NCBI RefSeq assembly: GCF_001742745.1
Contig: NZ_MJAK01000010.1
Span: 1 to 64,000 of the forward strand
DNA length: 64,000 bases
Direction of reading: 5' to 3'
Source: Curtobacterium sp. ER1/6
Lineage (GTDB): Bacteria; Actinomycetota; Actinomycetes; Actinomycetales; Microbacteriaceae
The position numbers and the translations under genes are program-made. The first letter of the stretch is position 1; every line of letters begins with the position of its first letter. Positions 7,936 to 16,287 of the stretch are shown one piece after another. Under the pieces are notes generated by a model. That model did not search any database, had not been told where the DNA came from, and was given only the letters and a program-made list of their open reading frames with translations.

Positions 7936-8440
7936 TCAGGCGAGCAGCGGCTCGAGCAGGTCGACGACGAGGTCCGGACGGCTGATGAACGGGTGGTGCC
8001 CGGTCGGGAGCTCAACGGAGGCGGTCGCCCGGGCGGCGTGCGACCGCTGCAGCGCCACCGTGGTGCTGCGGTCGTCGGTGCACACCACGGCGGTGGAGTC
8101 GACGTCGGCCCACCCGGTCCGGGTCGTCGTCGTGCCGAAGGCCGCCGCGTCCTGCGACGTCGTCCGGGCGAACGCGTCGCGCTGCAGGGGCCCGTCGGCG
8201 TCCTGCAGGAAGCACGACGTCGTCGTGGGCGTCGAGCACCGCGCGGAGCGCGGCCGCGTCGTCCTGCAGGTCGCCCCCGACGGCGTCGGTCTCGCCGCAC
8301 GACGGCAGGGCCACGGCGACGCTCGCGACCCCGGTGCGTTCCAGGAGCAGGTCGGCGGTGGGGCGCCACCACCAGGAGCCGTCACGGACGAGGGCGCCGT
8401 GCACGAAGACGAGGGTCGGGAGGGTGCCGGTTGCGGTCAT
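7936..8440 (-). pseudogene. Alpha/beta hydrolase, internally deleted and frameshifted
   Basis: The 5' part (8440 down to about 8215) reads MTATGTLPTLVFVHGALVRD and on to VLDAHDDVVL, the normal first half of an alpha/beta hydrolase up to the strand before the nucleophile elbow. Homology then continues in another frame (about 8215 to 7936) with STAVVCTDDRSTTVALQRS and ELPTGHHPFISRPDLV, the C-terminal part with the catalytic histidine. The expected G-x-S-x-G nucleophile and about 60 to 70 codons are missing. One deletion with a frame change explains all of this. The old promoter (TAGGTC before the ATG) remains. Confidence 0.75.
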
Positions 8441-8561
8441 GGACCGGACCTAGGCACCCCACCCGACCCTCGTCCGCCCGGTTCGCTCACAGCGACGCTC
8501 ATTGCGCGGCGCACGACACGGTACGAGCGACGCGGTACGAGCGACAGGCCGAGCGCGGTGG

Positions 8562-9203
8562 CTACGCCCGCAGGAAGTCCGCGATCGGGGCCGACCCCTC
8601 GTTGAAGCGGATGGTGCGCCCCGCGGTGGACGGGTCCTCGAGCACGTCGGCCACCACGTGCGCCACGTCCCCGCGGGGCACCTGCGACGAGGAACCATCC
8701 CAGTCGACCGACCCGGTCGGCTCGTCGTCGGTCAGGGTGCTCGGTGCGACGACGGTCCACTGCAGATCGGAGTCGCGGAGCACCGCGTCGGCGATCATCT
8801 TGGACTGCGCGTACGCGAAGAAGTCCTGGTCCTGCGGCACACCGTGGTCGAGCTGCGAACCGGCCCACGAGACCATGACGTACCGATCGACCCCGGCCTG
8901 CGCCGCACCCTGCACCGAGAGCACCGCGGCGTCGCGGTCGATCGCCCACGTGCGGTCCGCCGAACCGCCACCGGCACCGGCCGACCAGACGACGGCGTCG
9001 TGCCCGCGGACCAGGTCGGCGAAGTCGGTGAGCGACTGCTCCTGCACGTCCGCGACCTTCGGGTCCCCGCCGTGCGCGCGGACCTCGTCCTGCTGGTCGG
9101 GGTTCCGGATCACCGACGTGACGCGGTGCCCCCGCTCGGTGAGGATGCGGGTGGCCAGGAGTGCGACCTTGCCGTGGCCGCCGAACAGGATGACGTTGCT
9201 CAT
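8562..9203 (-). CDS. NAD(P)-binding SDR, atypical (YwnB/NmrA-like)
   Basis: Rossmann-fold protein of 213 residues opening MSNVILFGGHGKVALLATRIL, an atypical glycine motif of NAD(P)H-binding sugar-epimerase-like proteins. VVWSAGAGGG and a YAQSKMIAD stretch (Tyr and Lys four apart) follow. Related proteins are putative stress-linked reductases. TACCGT lies 7 nt before the ATG (leaderless). The old hydrolase pseudogene lies downstream on the same strand. Confidence 0.82.
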   Translation of the reverse strand: MSNVILFGGHGKVALLATRILTERGHRVTSVIRNPDQQDEVRAHGGDPKVADVQEQSLTDFADLVRGHDAVVWSAGAGGGSADRTWAIDRDAAVLSVQGAAQAGVDRYVMVSWAGSQLDHGVPQDQDFFAYAQSKMIADAVLRDSDLQWTVVAPSTLTDDEPTGSVDWDGSSSQVPRGDVAHVVADVLEDPSTAGRTIRFNEGSAPIADFLRA

Positions 9204-9300
9204 GGTCTGGACGGTACGCGGGGCGGCTCCGGACGACGCGGACCGCTGCGTCCCCCGAGCGGTGCGCGAGTACCGTCCGACCTGACACGACGGGAGAACC

Positions 9301-9786
9301 ATGAGCAAGCAGCACGAACAGCACACCCTGGTCCGCACCCTGGCCCTGGGGGTCCTCAGCGGCGGACGGAGCGGCACCCCGCTGGCCGTCCTCGCCCTGA
9401 ACCACGACAACAAGGCCCTCAAGGGCGACTGGCAGCAGTGGAAGGCCTTCAGCACGCCGCTCGGCCGCGGGCTGCTCGTCGCGTCGGCGGTCGGCGAGCT
9501 CATCGGTGACAAGTCGAAGAAGGCCCCCGCGCGCATCTCACCCGTCGGGCTGATCGGACGCATCGGCGCCGGTGCGCTCGCCGGTGCGGCGCTCGGCACG
9601 ACCGGCAGCCGCGACCTCCGCCTCGAAGGTGCGATCCTCGGCGGCGTCGGCGCGATCGTCGGCAGCTTCGCGGGCTGGGCCGCGCGCAAGCTCCTCAGCA
9701 GCGCCGGGCTCCCGGACGCGGTCGGTGCCGTCGCCGAGGACGCGGCGGTCATCGCCGGGTCGGTGCAGGCGGTCCGCACGGTCTGA
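9301..9786 (+). CDS. DUF4126-family membrane protein
   Basis: Protein of 161 residues with glycine- and alanine-rich hydrophobic stretches (ARISPVGLIGRIGAGALAGAALGT and following), characteristic of DUF4126. Function unknown. A promoter TACCGT at 9271-9276 and a ribosome site GGGAG at 9292-9296 precede the ATG. A strong hairpin follows at 9801. Confidence 0.72.
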   Translation: MSKQHEQHTLVRTLALGVLSGGRSGTPLAVLALNHDNKALKGDWQQWKAFSTPLGRGLLVASAVGELIGDKSKKAPARISPVGLIGRIGAGALAGAALGTTGSRDLRLEGAILGGVGAIVGSFAGWAARKLLSSAGLPDAVGAVAEDAAVIAGSVQAVRTV

Positions 9787-9800
9787 CCCGACCACGCCGT

Positions 9801-9840
9801 GACGGGAGGCGCGGGTCGGCGACGACCCGCGCCTCCCGTC
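9801..9840 (+). terminator. GACGGGAGGC-family hairpin, copy 3
   Basis: Perfect 18-bp arms (GACGGGAGGCGCGGGTCG) with a 4-nt loop, 14 bp after the DUF4126 stop codon. Confidence 0.82.
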
Positions 9841-9919
9841 CGTCGCGCCTCCCGCCTGTCGGGTCAGGGGCACCACCAGGGCCTGCCGCTCCCGGGGACG
9901 CGCGCCTAGCGTGAGCGCC

Positions 9920-10891
9920 ATGCGCATCGTCGTCATCGGAGCCACCGGCCACATCGGCACGTTCCTCGTCCCCCGTCTCGTCCGCGCCGGCCACGACGTC
10001 GTGGCCGTCTCGCGCGGCACCAGCACCCCGTACGCCGACGCTCCGGAGTGGGAGCGCGTCGAGCGCGTCACCGCTGACCGGGAGCAGGAGGACCGCGACG
10101 GCACGTTCGGCGACCGCATCGCCGCGCTCGCCGCGGATGCCGTCGTCGACCTCGTCTGCTTCACGCTCGAGTCCGCCGAGCAGCTCGTCCGGGCGCTCCG
10201 CGGGAGCGGCACGCACCTCGTGCACTGCGGGTCGATCTGGCGCGCGGGCGTCTCGCACGTCCTGCCGATCACGGAGGAGACGGCAACACCGCCCTTCGGT
10301 GAGTACGGCACCCAGAAGGACGCCATCGCCCGGATGCTCAAGCAGGAAACCGCCGACGGGGGTGTCGTCACGACCTCGATCCATCCGGGGCACATCAGCG
10401 GTCCGGGCTGGGTGCCGATCGGCCCGCTGGGGAACCTCGACCCGGCGGTCGTCACCCGGCTGTCCGCGGGCGAGGTCGTGGAGGTCCCCGGGCTCGGCGC
10501 CGAGTCGATGGCGCACGTGCACGCCGACGACGTCGCCCAGCTCTTCCAGCTGGCCGTCGAGCAGCGGGACGCCGCCGCCGGTGAGGACTTCTTCGCCACC
10601 GCCCCGACGGCGCTCACCGTGCGCGGGTACGCCGCGCTGGTCGCGTCGTGGTCCGGCCGGGAGGCACGGCTCGAGTCCGTCAGTTGGGACCGGTTCCGCG
10701 AGACCACCGCCACCGAGCACGCCGACGCGAGCTGGGAGCACCTGTCGCGCAGTCAGGTGTTCAGCACCGAGAAGCCGCAGCGGCTGCTCGGGTACGCACC
10801 GGCGTACACCGCGTCCGAGACGGTCCGCGATGCCCTGCGGTGGCAGGCCGAGCACGGCGACCTCGCGGTCGACGCGTCCTTCCGTCCCTGA
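9920..10891 (+). CDS. NAD-dependent epimerase/dehydratase-family protein
   Basis: Extended SDR-like protein of 323 residues with the cofactor motif VIGATGHIGTFL at the N-terminus. VDLVCFTLESAEQLVRAL and a C-terminal substrate domain follow. The tyrosine in FGEYGTQKDAIA (Y-x3-K) looks catalytic. The substrate is unknown. The start is the ATG at 9920, since TAGCGT (9907-9912) lies 7 nt upstream; an in-frame GTG at 9911 overlaps that hexamer. Confidence 0.82.
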   Translation: MRIVVIGATGHIGTFLVPRLVRAGHDVVAVSRGTSTPYADAPEWERVERVTADREQEDRDGTFGDRIAALAADAVVDLVCFTLESAEQLVRALRGSGTHLVHCGSIWRAGVSHVLPITEETATPPFGEYGTQKDAIARMLKQETADGGVVTTSIHPGHISGPGWVPIGPLGNLDPAVVTRLSAGEVVEVPGLGAESMAHVHADDVAQLFQLAVEQRDAAAGEDFFATAPTALTVRGYAALVASWSGREARLESVSWDRFRETTATEHADASWEHLSRSQVFSTEKPQRLLGYAPAYTASETVRDALRWQAEHGDLAVDASFRP

Positions 10892-10910
10892 CGGCACCGG
10901 GCCCGGCCGG

Positions 10911-10960
10911 GGGCTGCTCGGGGCTGCTCGGGGCTGCGCGGGGCTGGGCGAGGCTGCGCG
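10911..10960 (+). repeat. Five tandem 10-bp units after an epimerase gene
   Basis: Five near-identical copies of GGGCTGCTCG (two exact, three with one or two changes), starting 19 bp after the epimerase stop codon and ending before the convergent MFS stop. Confidence 0.85.
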
Positions 10961-10984
10961 GTGGTCGGGGTCGTCGCGATCGCG

Positions 10985-12178
10985 TCAGGCGGACGCCGTG
11001 CGCTCCGGCACCACGAGCGCACGGCGCCGGTGGACGGCCCAGACGGTCGTCGCGAAGCCGACGAGCACCGCACCGCCGATCGTCACCGCGGTCCACCCGC
11101 CGGCGTTCCAGAGCACCCCGGCCACGGCCGAGCCGATCGCACCGCCGACGAAGTTGCTCGTGACGAAGGCCGTGTTCAGCCGGCTCCGCGCGGCGGGGTC
11201 GATCGCGAACAGGCGCGTCTGGTTGAGCACGTTCGTCGCCTGCACGCCCACGTCGAGCAGCAGGACGGCGACGAGCACCACCGGGACCGATCCGGCACCG
11301 AGCCCGGCGACCACGAGCGACACGAGGACCAGGACCAGCGCACCGCCGGTGACCGGCACCGACCACCCGCGGTCGTGCAGCCGTCCCACCCGCTGCGCGG
11401 CCACCGCACCGGCCAGCCCGACGAGTCCGACGGCACCGATCGCGGTCGTCGACCACCCGTACGGCGGGGCGCTGAGCAGGAACGTCAGCGAGGTCCAGAA
11501 CATCGTGAAGACCGCGAACACGGCGGCGCTGATCACGAGCGTGACGCGGACCGCACGGTGCGCACCGACGGCGCGGAACACCGAGCCGATGAGCCGGGGG
11601 TACGCCACCCGCTCGCGCGGGGGCAGCTCGGGGATCGCCCGCCGCAGCAGGACGGCGAGCACGACCGCGGCGACCGCGGCGACGACGTACACCGTGCGCC
11701 ACCCGGCGAACCCGGCGATCACGCCGCTCACCGTCCGGCTGAGCAGGATGCCGGTCAGCACCCCGGAGGCGATGGTCCCGACCACCCGGCCCCGCGCCGC
11801 CGGGTCGGCGAGGTCGCCCGCGAGCGGGATGAGCAGCTGCCCGGCGACCGTCGTCGTGCCGACCAGGGCGAGCGCGACGAGCAGGGTGGTGAACCCCGGG
11901 GCGACGGCGGCGCCGACCAGTGCGACGGCCGAGGTGAGCAGCACGCCCGGCACGAGCCGACGCCGGTCGAGCACGTCGCCGAGCGGGACCACGAGCAGGA
12001 TGCCGAGCGCGTAGCCGACCTGGGTCAGGGTGACGAGCAGCCCGGCCAGCGCCGAGGACGTCCCGAGGTCGGCGGCGACGTCGTCGAGCAGGGGCTGCGC
12101 CCAGTACAGGTTGCCGACGGCCGCTCCGCCGGCGACGGCGAACAGGACCGTGCGACCGGTCGTCATCGCGGCGGTCAC
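10985..12178 (-). CDS. MFS transporter, drug/arabinose-efflux type
   Basis: Twelve-helix exporter of 397 residues. GNLYWAQPLLDDVAADLG leads helix 1, and the conserved loop PLGDVLDRRRLVP after helix 2 matches MFS motif A of drug:proton antiporters. The substrate is unknown. The GTG at 12178 overlaps the stop of the small upstream gene (GTGA), which favours it over the ATG at 12166. It ends a three-gene coupled operon begun by an XRE regulator, so the regulator probably controls this efflux pump. Confidence 0.85.
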   Translation of the reverse strand: MTAAMTTGRTVLFAVAGGAAVGNLYWAQPLLDDVAADLGTSSALAGLLVTLTQVGYALGILLVVPLGDVLDRRRLVPGVLLTSAVALVGAAVAPGFTTLLVALALVGTTTVAGQLLIPLAGDLADPAARGRVVGTIASGVLTGILLSRTVSGVIAGFAGWRTVYVVAAVAAVVLAVLLRRAIPELPPRERVAYPRLIGSVFRAVGAHRAVRVTLVISAAVFAVFTMFWTSLTFLLSAPPYGWSTTAIGAVGLVGLAGAVAAQRVGRLHDRGWSVPVTGGALVLVLVSLVVAGLGAGSVPVVLVAVLLLDVGVQATNVLNQTRLFAIDPAARSRLNTAFVTSNFVGGAIGSAVAGVLWNAGGWTAVTIGGAVLVGFATTVWAVHRRRALVVPERTASA

Positions 12179-12393
12179 CGGCGGGACCCCGCGTCCCGAC
12201 GGAACAGCAGCGCGATGTTCCACGGTCCGGGCTGGAGGCGGACGGTCGCCTCGGCGACGACGCGTTCCTCGTGCTCCCGGTCGCGGGTCAGGTCGTGGAT
12301 CTCCTGCTCGGCGTGCCAGCGGAAGCGGAGACGGTCCCAGCGCGACGACGCCGGCAGCGCCCGTGCGGTCTCGACCGACGAGGTGTCGCTCAC
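12175..12393 (-). CDS. Small protein between XRE regulator and MFS exporter
   Basis: Conceptual protein of 72 residues, starting MSDTSSVETARALPAS, then charged WDRLRFRWHAEQEIHDLTRD and ending LLFRRDAGSRR. I do not recognise the family. Both ends overlap neighbours by 4 bp (GTGA at start and stop), so it is translationally coupled to the regulator before it and the exporter after it. That coupling is the main evidence that it is real. Confidence 0.65.
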   Translation of the reverse strand: MSDTSSVETARALPASSRWDRLRFRWHAEQEIHDLTRDREHEERVVAEATVRLQPGPWNIALLFRRDAGSRR

Positions 12394-13313
12394 GCGTCCT
12401 CCCGCTCCGGCGCGGTCGACCGCCCGGTCGCGCGGTCGGCGATCCGCCCGGTCGCGCGGTCGGCGATCCGTTCGGTCGCCGCCCACGAGGCGAGGACCCG
12501 GAGCGCGTCGGCGGTGGGGCTGCCCGGCGTCGCGGGGTAGACGGTGAGGCTCAGGCCGGGGTCCTCCGCCAGCTCGAGCGACTGGAAGTGCAGCTCGATC
12601 GGGCCGACCACCGGGTGGTCGAACGCCTTGACGCCCGCGTAGTGCCGTCGGACGTCGTGCGCGGCCCACAGCCGACGGAAGTCCTCGCTGCGCACGGACA
12701 GTTCGCCGACGAGCGCCGCGAGGTCCCGGTCGCGCGGGCTCCGGCCGGCCTCGCGCCGGAGGATCGCGACGTTCGTGTGCGCCGCGCGGTCCCAGTCCTG
12801 GTAGAAGTCCCGCGCCCGGGCGTCGAGGAAGATGAAGCGCGAGAAGTTCATCGGGCGGTCCCCGGTGACGAGCGCGGCGTGCAGGGCCCACCCGAGGGCG
12901 TTCGCGGCGACGATGTCCTGGCGGTTGTTCACGATCATCGCGGGGGCCTCGGTCACGACGTCGAGCAGGTACTGCAGCTCCGGTCGCACCGCGGCGACCC
13001 GGACGTTCCGAGCGGCCCGGCGCGGCGCCTCGTTCTGGTGCCGTGCGAGGTCGCGCAGGTGCTCGTGCTCGGCCGCGTCGAGCTGCAGCGCGATGGCGAC
13101 GGCGTCGAGCACGCTGTCGGAGACGCCCTGCAGGTTCCCGCGCTCGAGCCGGGTGTAGTAGTCGATGCTCACGCCCGCCAGGCCCGAGACCTCCTCGCGC
13201 CGGAGGCCCGTGACGCGGCGCCGCGTCCCGGAGGTCTGGATGCCGGCCTGCTCCGGGGTGATCCGGGCGCGACGGCTCGACAGGAAGTCTCGGGCTTCGT
13301 CACGGTGGTCCAT
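12390..13313 (-). CDS. XRE-family regulator with MmyB-like ligand domain
   Basis: Regulator of 307 residues. The N-terminal helix-turn-helix includes GLRREEVSGLAGVSIDYYTRLERG, followed by the MmyB-type ligand-binding domain (about residues 105-285) with motifs such as IVNNRQDIVAANALG and DFRRLWAAHDV. Members often bind fatty-acid-like ligands; the ligand here is unknown. The C-terminus holds an 8-residue duplication (RIADRATG twice). TAGCGT 7 nt before the ATG indicates a leaderless start. A paralogue lies at 28635-29540. Confidence 0.88.
   Translation of the reverse strand: MDHRDEARDFLSSRRARITPEQAGIQTSGTRRRVTGLRREEVSGLAGVSIDYYTRLERGNLQGVSDSVLDAVAIALQLDAAEHEHLRDLARHQNEAPRRAARNVRVAAVRPELQYLLDVVTEAPAMIVNNRQDIVAANALGWALHAALVTGDRPMNFSRFIFLDARARDFYQDWDRAAHTNVAILRREAGRSPRDRDLAALVGELSVRSEDFRRLWAAHDVRRHYAGVKAFDHPVVGPIELHFQSLELAEDPGLSLTVYPATPGSPTADALRVLASWAATERIADRATGRIADRATGRSTAPEREDA
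12421..12468 (-). repeat. 24-bp in-frame tandem duplication
   Basis: Two exact copies of a 24-bp unit inside the 3' end of the XRE gene, encoding RIADRATG twice. The length keeps the reading frame. Confidence 0.9.
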
Positions 13314-13367
13314 GCGCTCCACGCTACGACGGCACGGCCACGGCAACGAGGTGCTGCCGGAACCCCC

Positions 13368-13414
13368 GTCAGCTGCCGGTGGTCAGCTGCCGGTCGTCAG
13401 CTGCCGGTCGTCAG
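13368..13414 (-). repeat. 14-bp tandem repeat across the sugar-dehydrogenase stop codon
   Basis: Three copies plus a partial of GTCAGCTGCCGGTC (13368-13381, 13382-13395, 13396-13409). On the minus strand each unit contains a TGA, and the first of these is the real stop of the dehydrogenase gene. The unit has an internal CAGCTG palindrome. Confidence 0.85.
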
Positions 13415-14557
13415 GGGGACCGAGACGATCCGGTCGTCGCCGTCGCGGGGGTCGCCGCGGCCGTCGGTGTTGTTCGTCACGAACCAGAGCGTGTCGTCCG
13501 GCCCGGGCAGCACCGTCCGGATGCGGCCGAAATCCCCGGCGAAGTACTCGGTCGCGGTCGACGGGTCGGACACCGGTACGCCCCGCACGGACTCGCCCTT
13601 GAGGTTCGCGACGAAGACGGTGTCGCCGATCACGGTCAGCCCGCTCGGCGACGCCTCGTCGGTGGACCACTGCTGCACGGGGTCGACGAAGCCGCGGTCC
13701 TCGCCACCGGTGCCCTCGACCTCGGGCCAGCCGTAGTCCTTCCCCGGCTCGACCACGTTGAGCTCGTCCCAGCGGTTCTCGCCGAACTCCGCGGCGAACA
13801 TGGTGCCGTCCGCCGCCCAGCCCATGCCCTGCACGTTCCGGTGGCCGAGCGACCACACCGGGGAGCCGTCGAACGGGTTGTCGTCGGGCACCGCGCCGTC
13901 GGGCGTCATCCGGAGGATCTTGCCCGCGAGCGAGTCGCGGTCCTGCGCCTCGGACCGGTTGCCGGCGTCCCCGACGCTCGCGTAGAGCATGCCGTCGGGG
14001 CCGAACGCGATCCGGCCGCCGTCGTGGAAGGTGTTCGCGGGCAGGCCGTCGATCACGGTCGTGGCCTCACCGAGCCGCCACGAGCCCGTGTCCCCGGTGA
14101 GCTCGTAGCGCTGGATCCGGTTGCCGTCCTCGGCGGTCGAGTACACGAACAGGTCGTCGTCGTGCAGGGCGAGGCCGAGCAGCCCGCCCTCGCCGCCGTG
14201 CCGGACGCCGGCGACCGTGCCGACCTCGCGGGTGGAGCCGTCCGCGCGCAGTTCGAGCACGCGGGCGGAGTCCCGCTCGCTGACGAACGCGTCGCCGTCG
14301 TCGCCCACCGGGACGACCGACCACGGGGACTCGAGCCCGCTGACGACGTCGGAGGTGGCACCGTCCGGAGCGACCTGACCGGCCGCGAGGTCGGACGGCG
14401 GGCTGGCGGTGCTGCTCTGCGCGGCGTCGCCGGAGTCGGTCGCGCCCCGGTCGTCCGAGCAACCGGCCAGGGCGAGGGCGGTCACGGCGGCCAGCCCGAC
14501 GGCGGACCAGGTGCGGCGGCTGCGGAGCGTGCTGCGGGTCGTGCGGGTGCTGTCCAC
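13397..14557 (-). CDS. PQQ-type sugar dehydrogenase lipoprotein (glucose/sorbosone family)
   Basis: Extracellular lipoprotein of 386 residues. The signal peptide ends LALAGC with Cys33 as the lipidated residue. A six-bladed propeller follows with family marks LESPWSVVPVGDDGDAFVSER, HGGEGGLLGLALHDD, FHDGGRIAFGPDGMLYASVGD and SLAGKILRMTPDG. These enzymes oxidise sugars with PQQ; the substrate here is not known, and no PQQ synthesis genes are in view. The GTG start has GGGAGGAA upstream. Confidence 0.87.
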   Translation of the reverse strand: MDSTRTTRSTLRSRRTWSAVGLAAVTALALAGCSDDRGATDSGDAAQSSTASPPSDLAAGQVAPDGATSDVVSGLESPWSVVPVGDDGDAFVSERDSARVLELRADGSTREVGTVAGVRHGGEGGLLGLALHDDDLFVYSTAEDGNRIQRYELTGDTGSWRLGEATTVIDGLPANTFHDGGRIAFGPDGMLYASVGDAGNRSEAQDRDSLAGKILRMTPDGAVPDDNPFDGSPVWSLGHRNVQGMGWAADGTMFAAEFGENRWDELNVVEPGKDYGWPEVEGTGGEDRGFVDPVQQWSTDEASPSGLTVIGDTVFVANLKGESVRGVPVSDPSTATEYFAGDFGRIRTVLPGPDDTLWFVTNNTDGRGDPRDGDDRIVSVPLTTGS

Positions 14558-14695
14558 GGTGTTCCTCCCGGGTCGTGGTGCGAGTCCACACGCTGCGGTC
14601 GGGAAAGCCCTGGGGGTTCCCGGCACAACCCCTCACCGCTGCGCGCACCGGCCTACCGTCGGCAGCACATCGTTCCCGGTCGGAGAGGACCATCC

Positions 14696-15361
14696 ATGAC
14701 CACCATCGCCATCGTCGGCGCCGGCAAGGGCCTCGGGCTCGCCGTCGCGGACCGCTTCGGCCGCGAGGGCTTCGACATCGCGCTGATCTCCCGCAACCAG
14801 GACCGGCTGGACTCGCTGGCCGCCGAGCTCCGCGACTCCGGCCACCGCGCCCAGGGGTTCGCCGCGAACGTGCGGGACGGGGACTCGCTCCGCGCCGCCC
14901 TCGAGGCCGCCACCGAGCGGCTCGGTCCGATCGAGGTGCTGCAGTACAGCCCGCTGCCGGCCAAGGAGTACATGCGTCCGGTCCTCGAGACCACGGCGGA
15001 GGACCTCGTCGGCCCGATCGAGTTCTCGGTCTACGGCTCCGTGAACGCCGTGCGCCAGGTGCTGCCCGGCATGCGGGCCATCGGGAAGGGCACGATCCTG
15101 TTCGTCAACGGCGGCAGCGCGGTCCGTCCGGGCGCGCGGGTGACCGGGACCTCCGTCGCCTTCGCCGGGGAGAGCGCCTACGCGCAGCTCCTGCACGACG
15201 CCGTCGCCGAGGAGCAGGTGCACGTCGGCCAGTTGATCATCCCGTTCGGCATCGACGACGGCCAGGACGACCACTCCGGCGCGGCCATCGCCGAGCGCCT
15301 CTGGACCATCCACACCGAGCGCGGGCACTTCCGGACGTACGCCGAGCCGCTGCCCGAGTGA
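14696..15361 (+). CDS. SDR-family oxidoreductase
   Basis: Short-chain dehydrogenase of 221 residues: cofactor motif GAGKGLGLAVA near residue 8, then VRDGDSLRAAL. The usual NNAG is replaced by LQYSPLP, and the active-site Tyr region reads FAGESAYAQLLHDAVAEE with no clear Y-x3-K. It is therefore a divergent SDR whose activity should not be assumed. A promoter TACCGT near 14654 and GGAGAGGA at 14682 precede the ATG. It is divergent from the sugar dehydrogenase. Confidence 0.8.
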   Translation: MTTIAIVGAGKGLGLAVADRFGREGFDIALISRNQDRLDSLAAELRDSGHRAQGFAANVRDGDSLRAALEAATERLGPIEVLQYSPLPAKEYMRPVLETTAEDLVGPIEFSVYGSVNAVRQVLPGMRAIGKGTILFVNGGSAVRPGARVTGTSVAFAGESAYAQLLHDAVAEEQVHVGQLIIPFGIDDGQDDHSGAAIAERLWTIHTERGHFRTYAEPLPE

Positions 15362-15372
15362 TCCGGGACGGC

Positions 15373-15408
15373 CGGAAGGCCCGTGGCGGGGTCGCCACGG
15401 GCCTTCCG
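15373..15408. terminator. GACGGGAGGC-family hairpin, copy 4 (variant)
   Basis: Perfect 15-bp arms (CGGAAGGCCCGTGGC) and a 6-nt loop between convergent SDR and SGNH genes, so it can serve both. It is a diverged member (GGAAGGC in place of GGGAGGC). Confidence 0.8.
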
Positions 15409-15425
15409 TCCGCCGATGGTCGCCG

Positions 15426-16187
15426 TCAGCGCGCGGTGCGCTCGATCGCGTCGGCCATCGCCGCGGCGACGCCGCGGTTCGCCTCGGCAGTCGGGTGGAT
15501 GCCGTCCGGCGAGGTGCCCGGTACGTAGGCGCCGTCGGCGGTGCGGATCGCCCGGAAGGGGTCGACGAAGGCCCACCCGTGCCGGTCGGCCTCCGCGTGC
15601 AGCGCGTCGGTCAGCACGAGCTGCCCGGTGCGTCGGTCGGCTCCCCAGTGGCTCCACGTCCAGTCGGCGGGCGGCCCGGCGACGACGAGCACGCGCTCCG
15701 CCCCGACCTTGCGCACGATGGCGTCGACGTCCGCGATCGTCCGCTCGGTCGGGATCGCCTGGTTGACGTCGTTCGTGCCCACCTCGACCACGAGGACGCG
15801 GGCCTGCGGCACCGGGCCGATCTCGGCGAGCACCTGGTCGGCGCGGTACCCGCTGTGGGCGTAGCCGCCGACGGCGTGCAGCCGGTCGTCCGACTCGAGC
15901 TGGTGCAGCCACGAGTCGGGTCGGGCGGTGATCGAGTCCCCGGCGTACGCGAACGGCACGGCGTCGGACAGCGCGGGGGTGTCGAGGGCCCCCGTGTCGA
16001 CCTGGTCCGGCGTGCTCGGCCGGGGGAGTTCGGCGCTCCGCTCGACCCGCGTGTCCACCGCCCCGGCGACCGGACGGTCGTCGGCACTGGCGGTGTGGGT
16101 CGACGAGAGGACGAAGGCGCCGGCACCGGCGATGCAGGAGGCGGAGACGATGCTCGCGACGATGGCGAGGCGGGTCGTGCGGGTCAC
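15426..16187 (-). CDS. SGNH/GDSL hydrolase, membrane-anchored or secreted
   Basis: Esterase/lipase-fold protein of 253 residues. An N-terminal membrane/signal helix (about residues 7-28) is followed by a Pro/Ser-rich linker, then the nucleophile block FAYAGDSIT (Ser85), VEVGTNDV (block III Asn) and SPDGIHPT (Asp and His). The oxyanion glycine is in HAVGGYAHSGY. The substrate could be an O-acylated surface glycan, but this is inference. The start is the GTG at 16187, with TACCGT 5 nt upstream; upstream GTG codons are possible. Confidence 0.83.
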   Translation of the reverse strand: MTRTTRLAIVASIVSASCIAGAGAFVLSSTHTASADDRPVAGAVDTRVERSAELPRPSTPDQVDTGALDTPALSDAVPFAYAGDSITARPDSWLHQLESDDRLHAVGGYAHSGYRADQVLAEIGPVPQARVLVVEVGTNDVNQAIPTERTIADVDAIVRKVGAERVLVVAGPPADWTWSHWGADRRTGQLVLTDALHAEADRHGWAFVDPFRAIRTADGAYVPGTSPDGIHPTAEANRGVAAAMADAIERTAR

Positions 16188-16287
16188 ACGCAACGGTAAC
16201 CCGCGGATCACCCTCCAGGACCAGTCCCCCGACCTGGGGAACCGGCGGCGTGGCTGAGGGTCCTCGCGGCGGCTCACAGGTTCGCGG

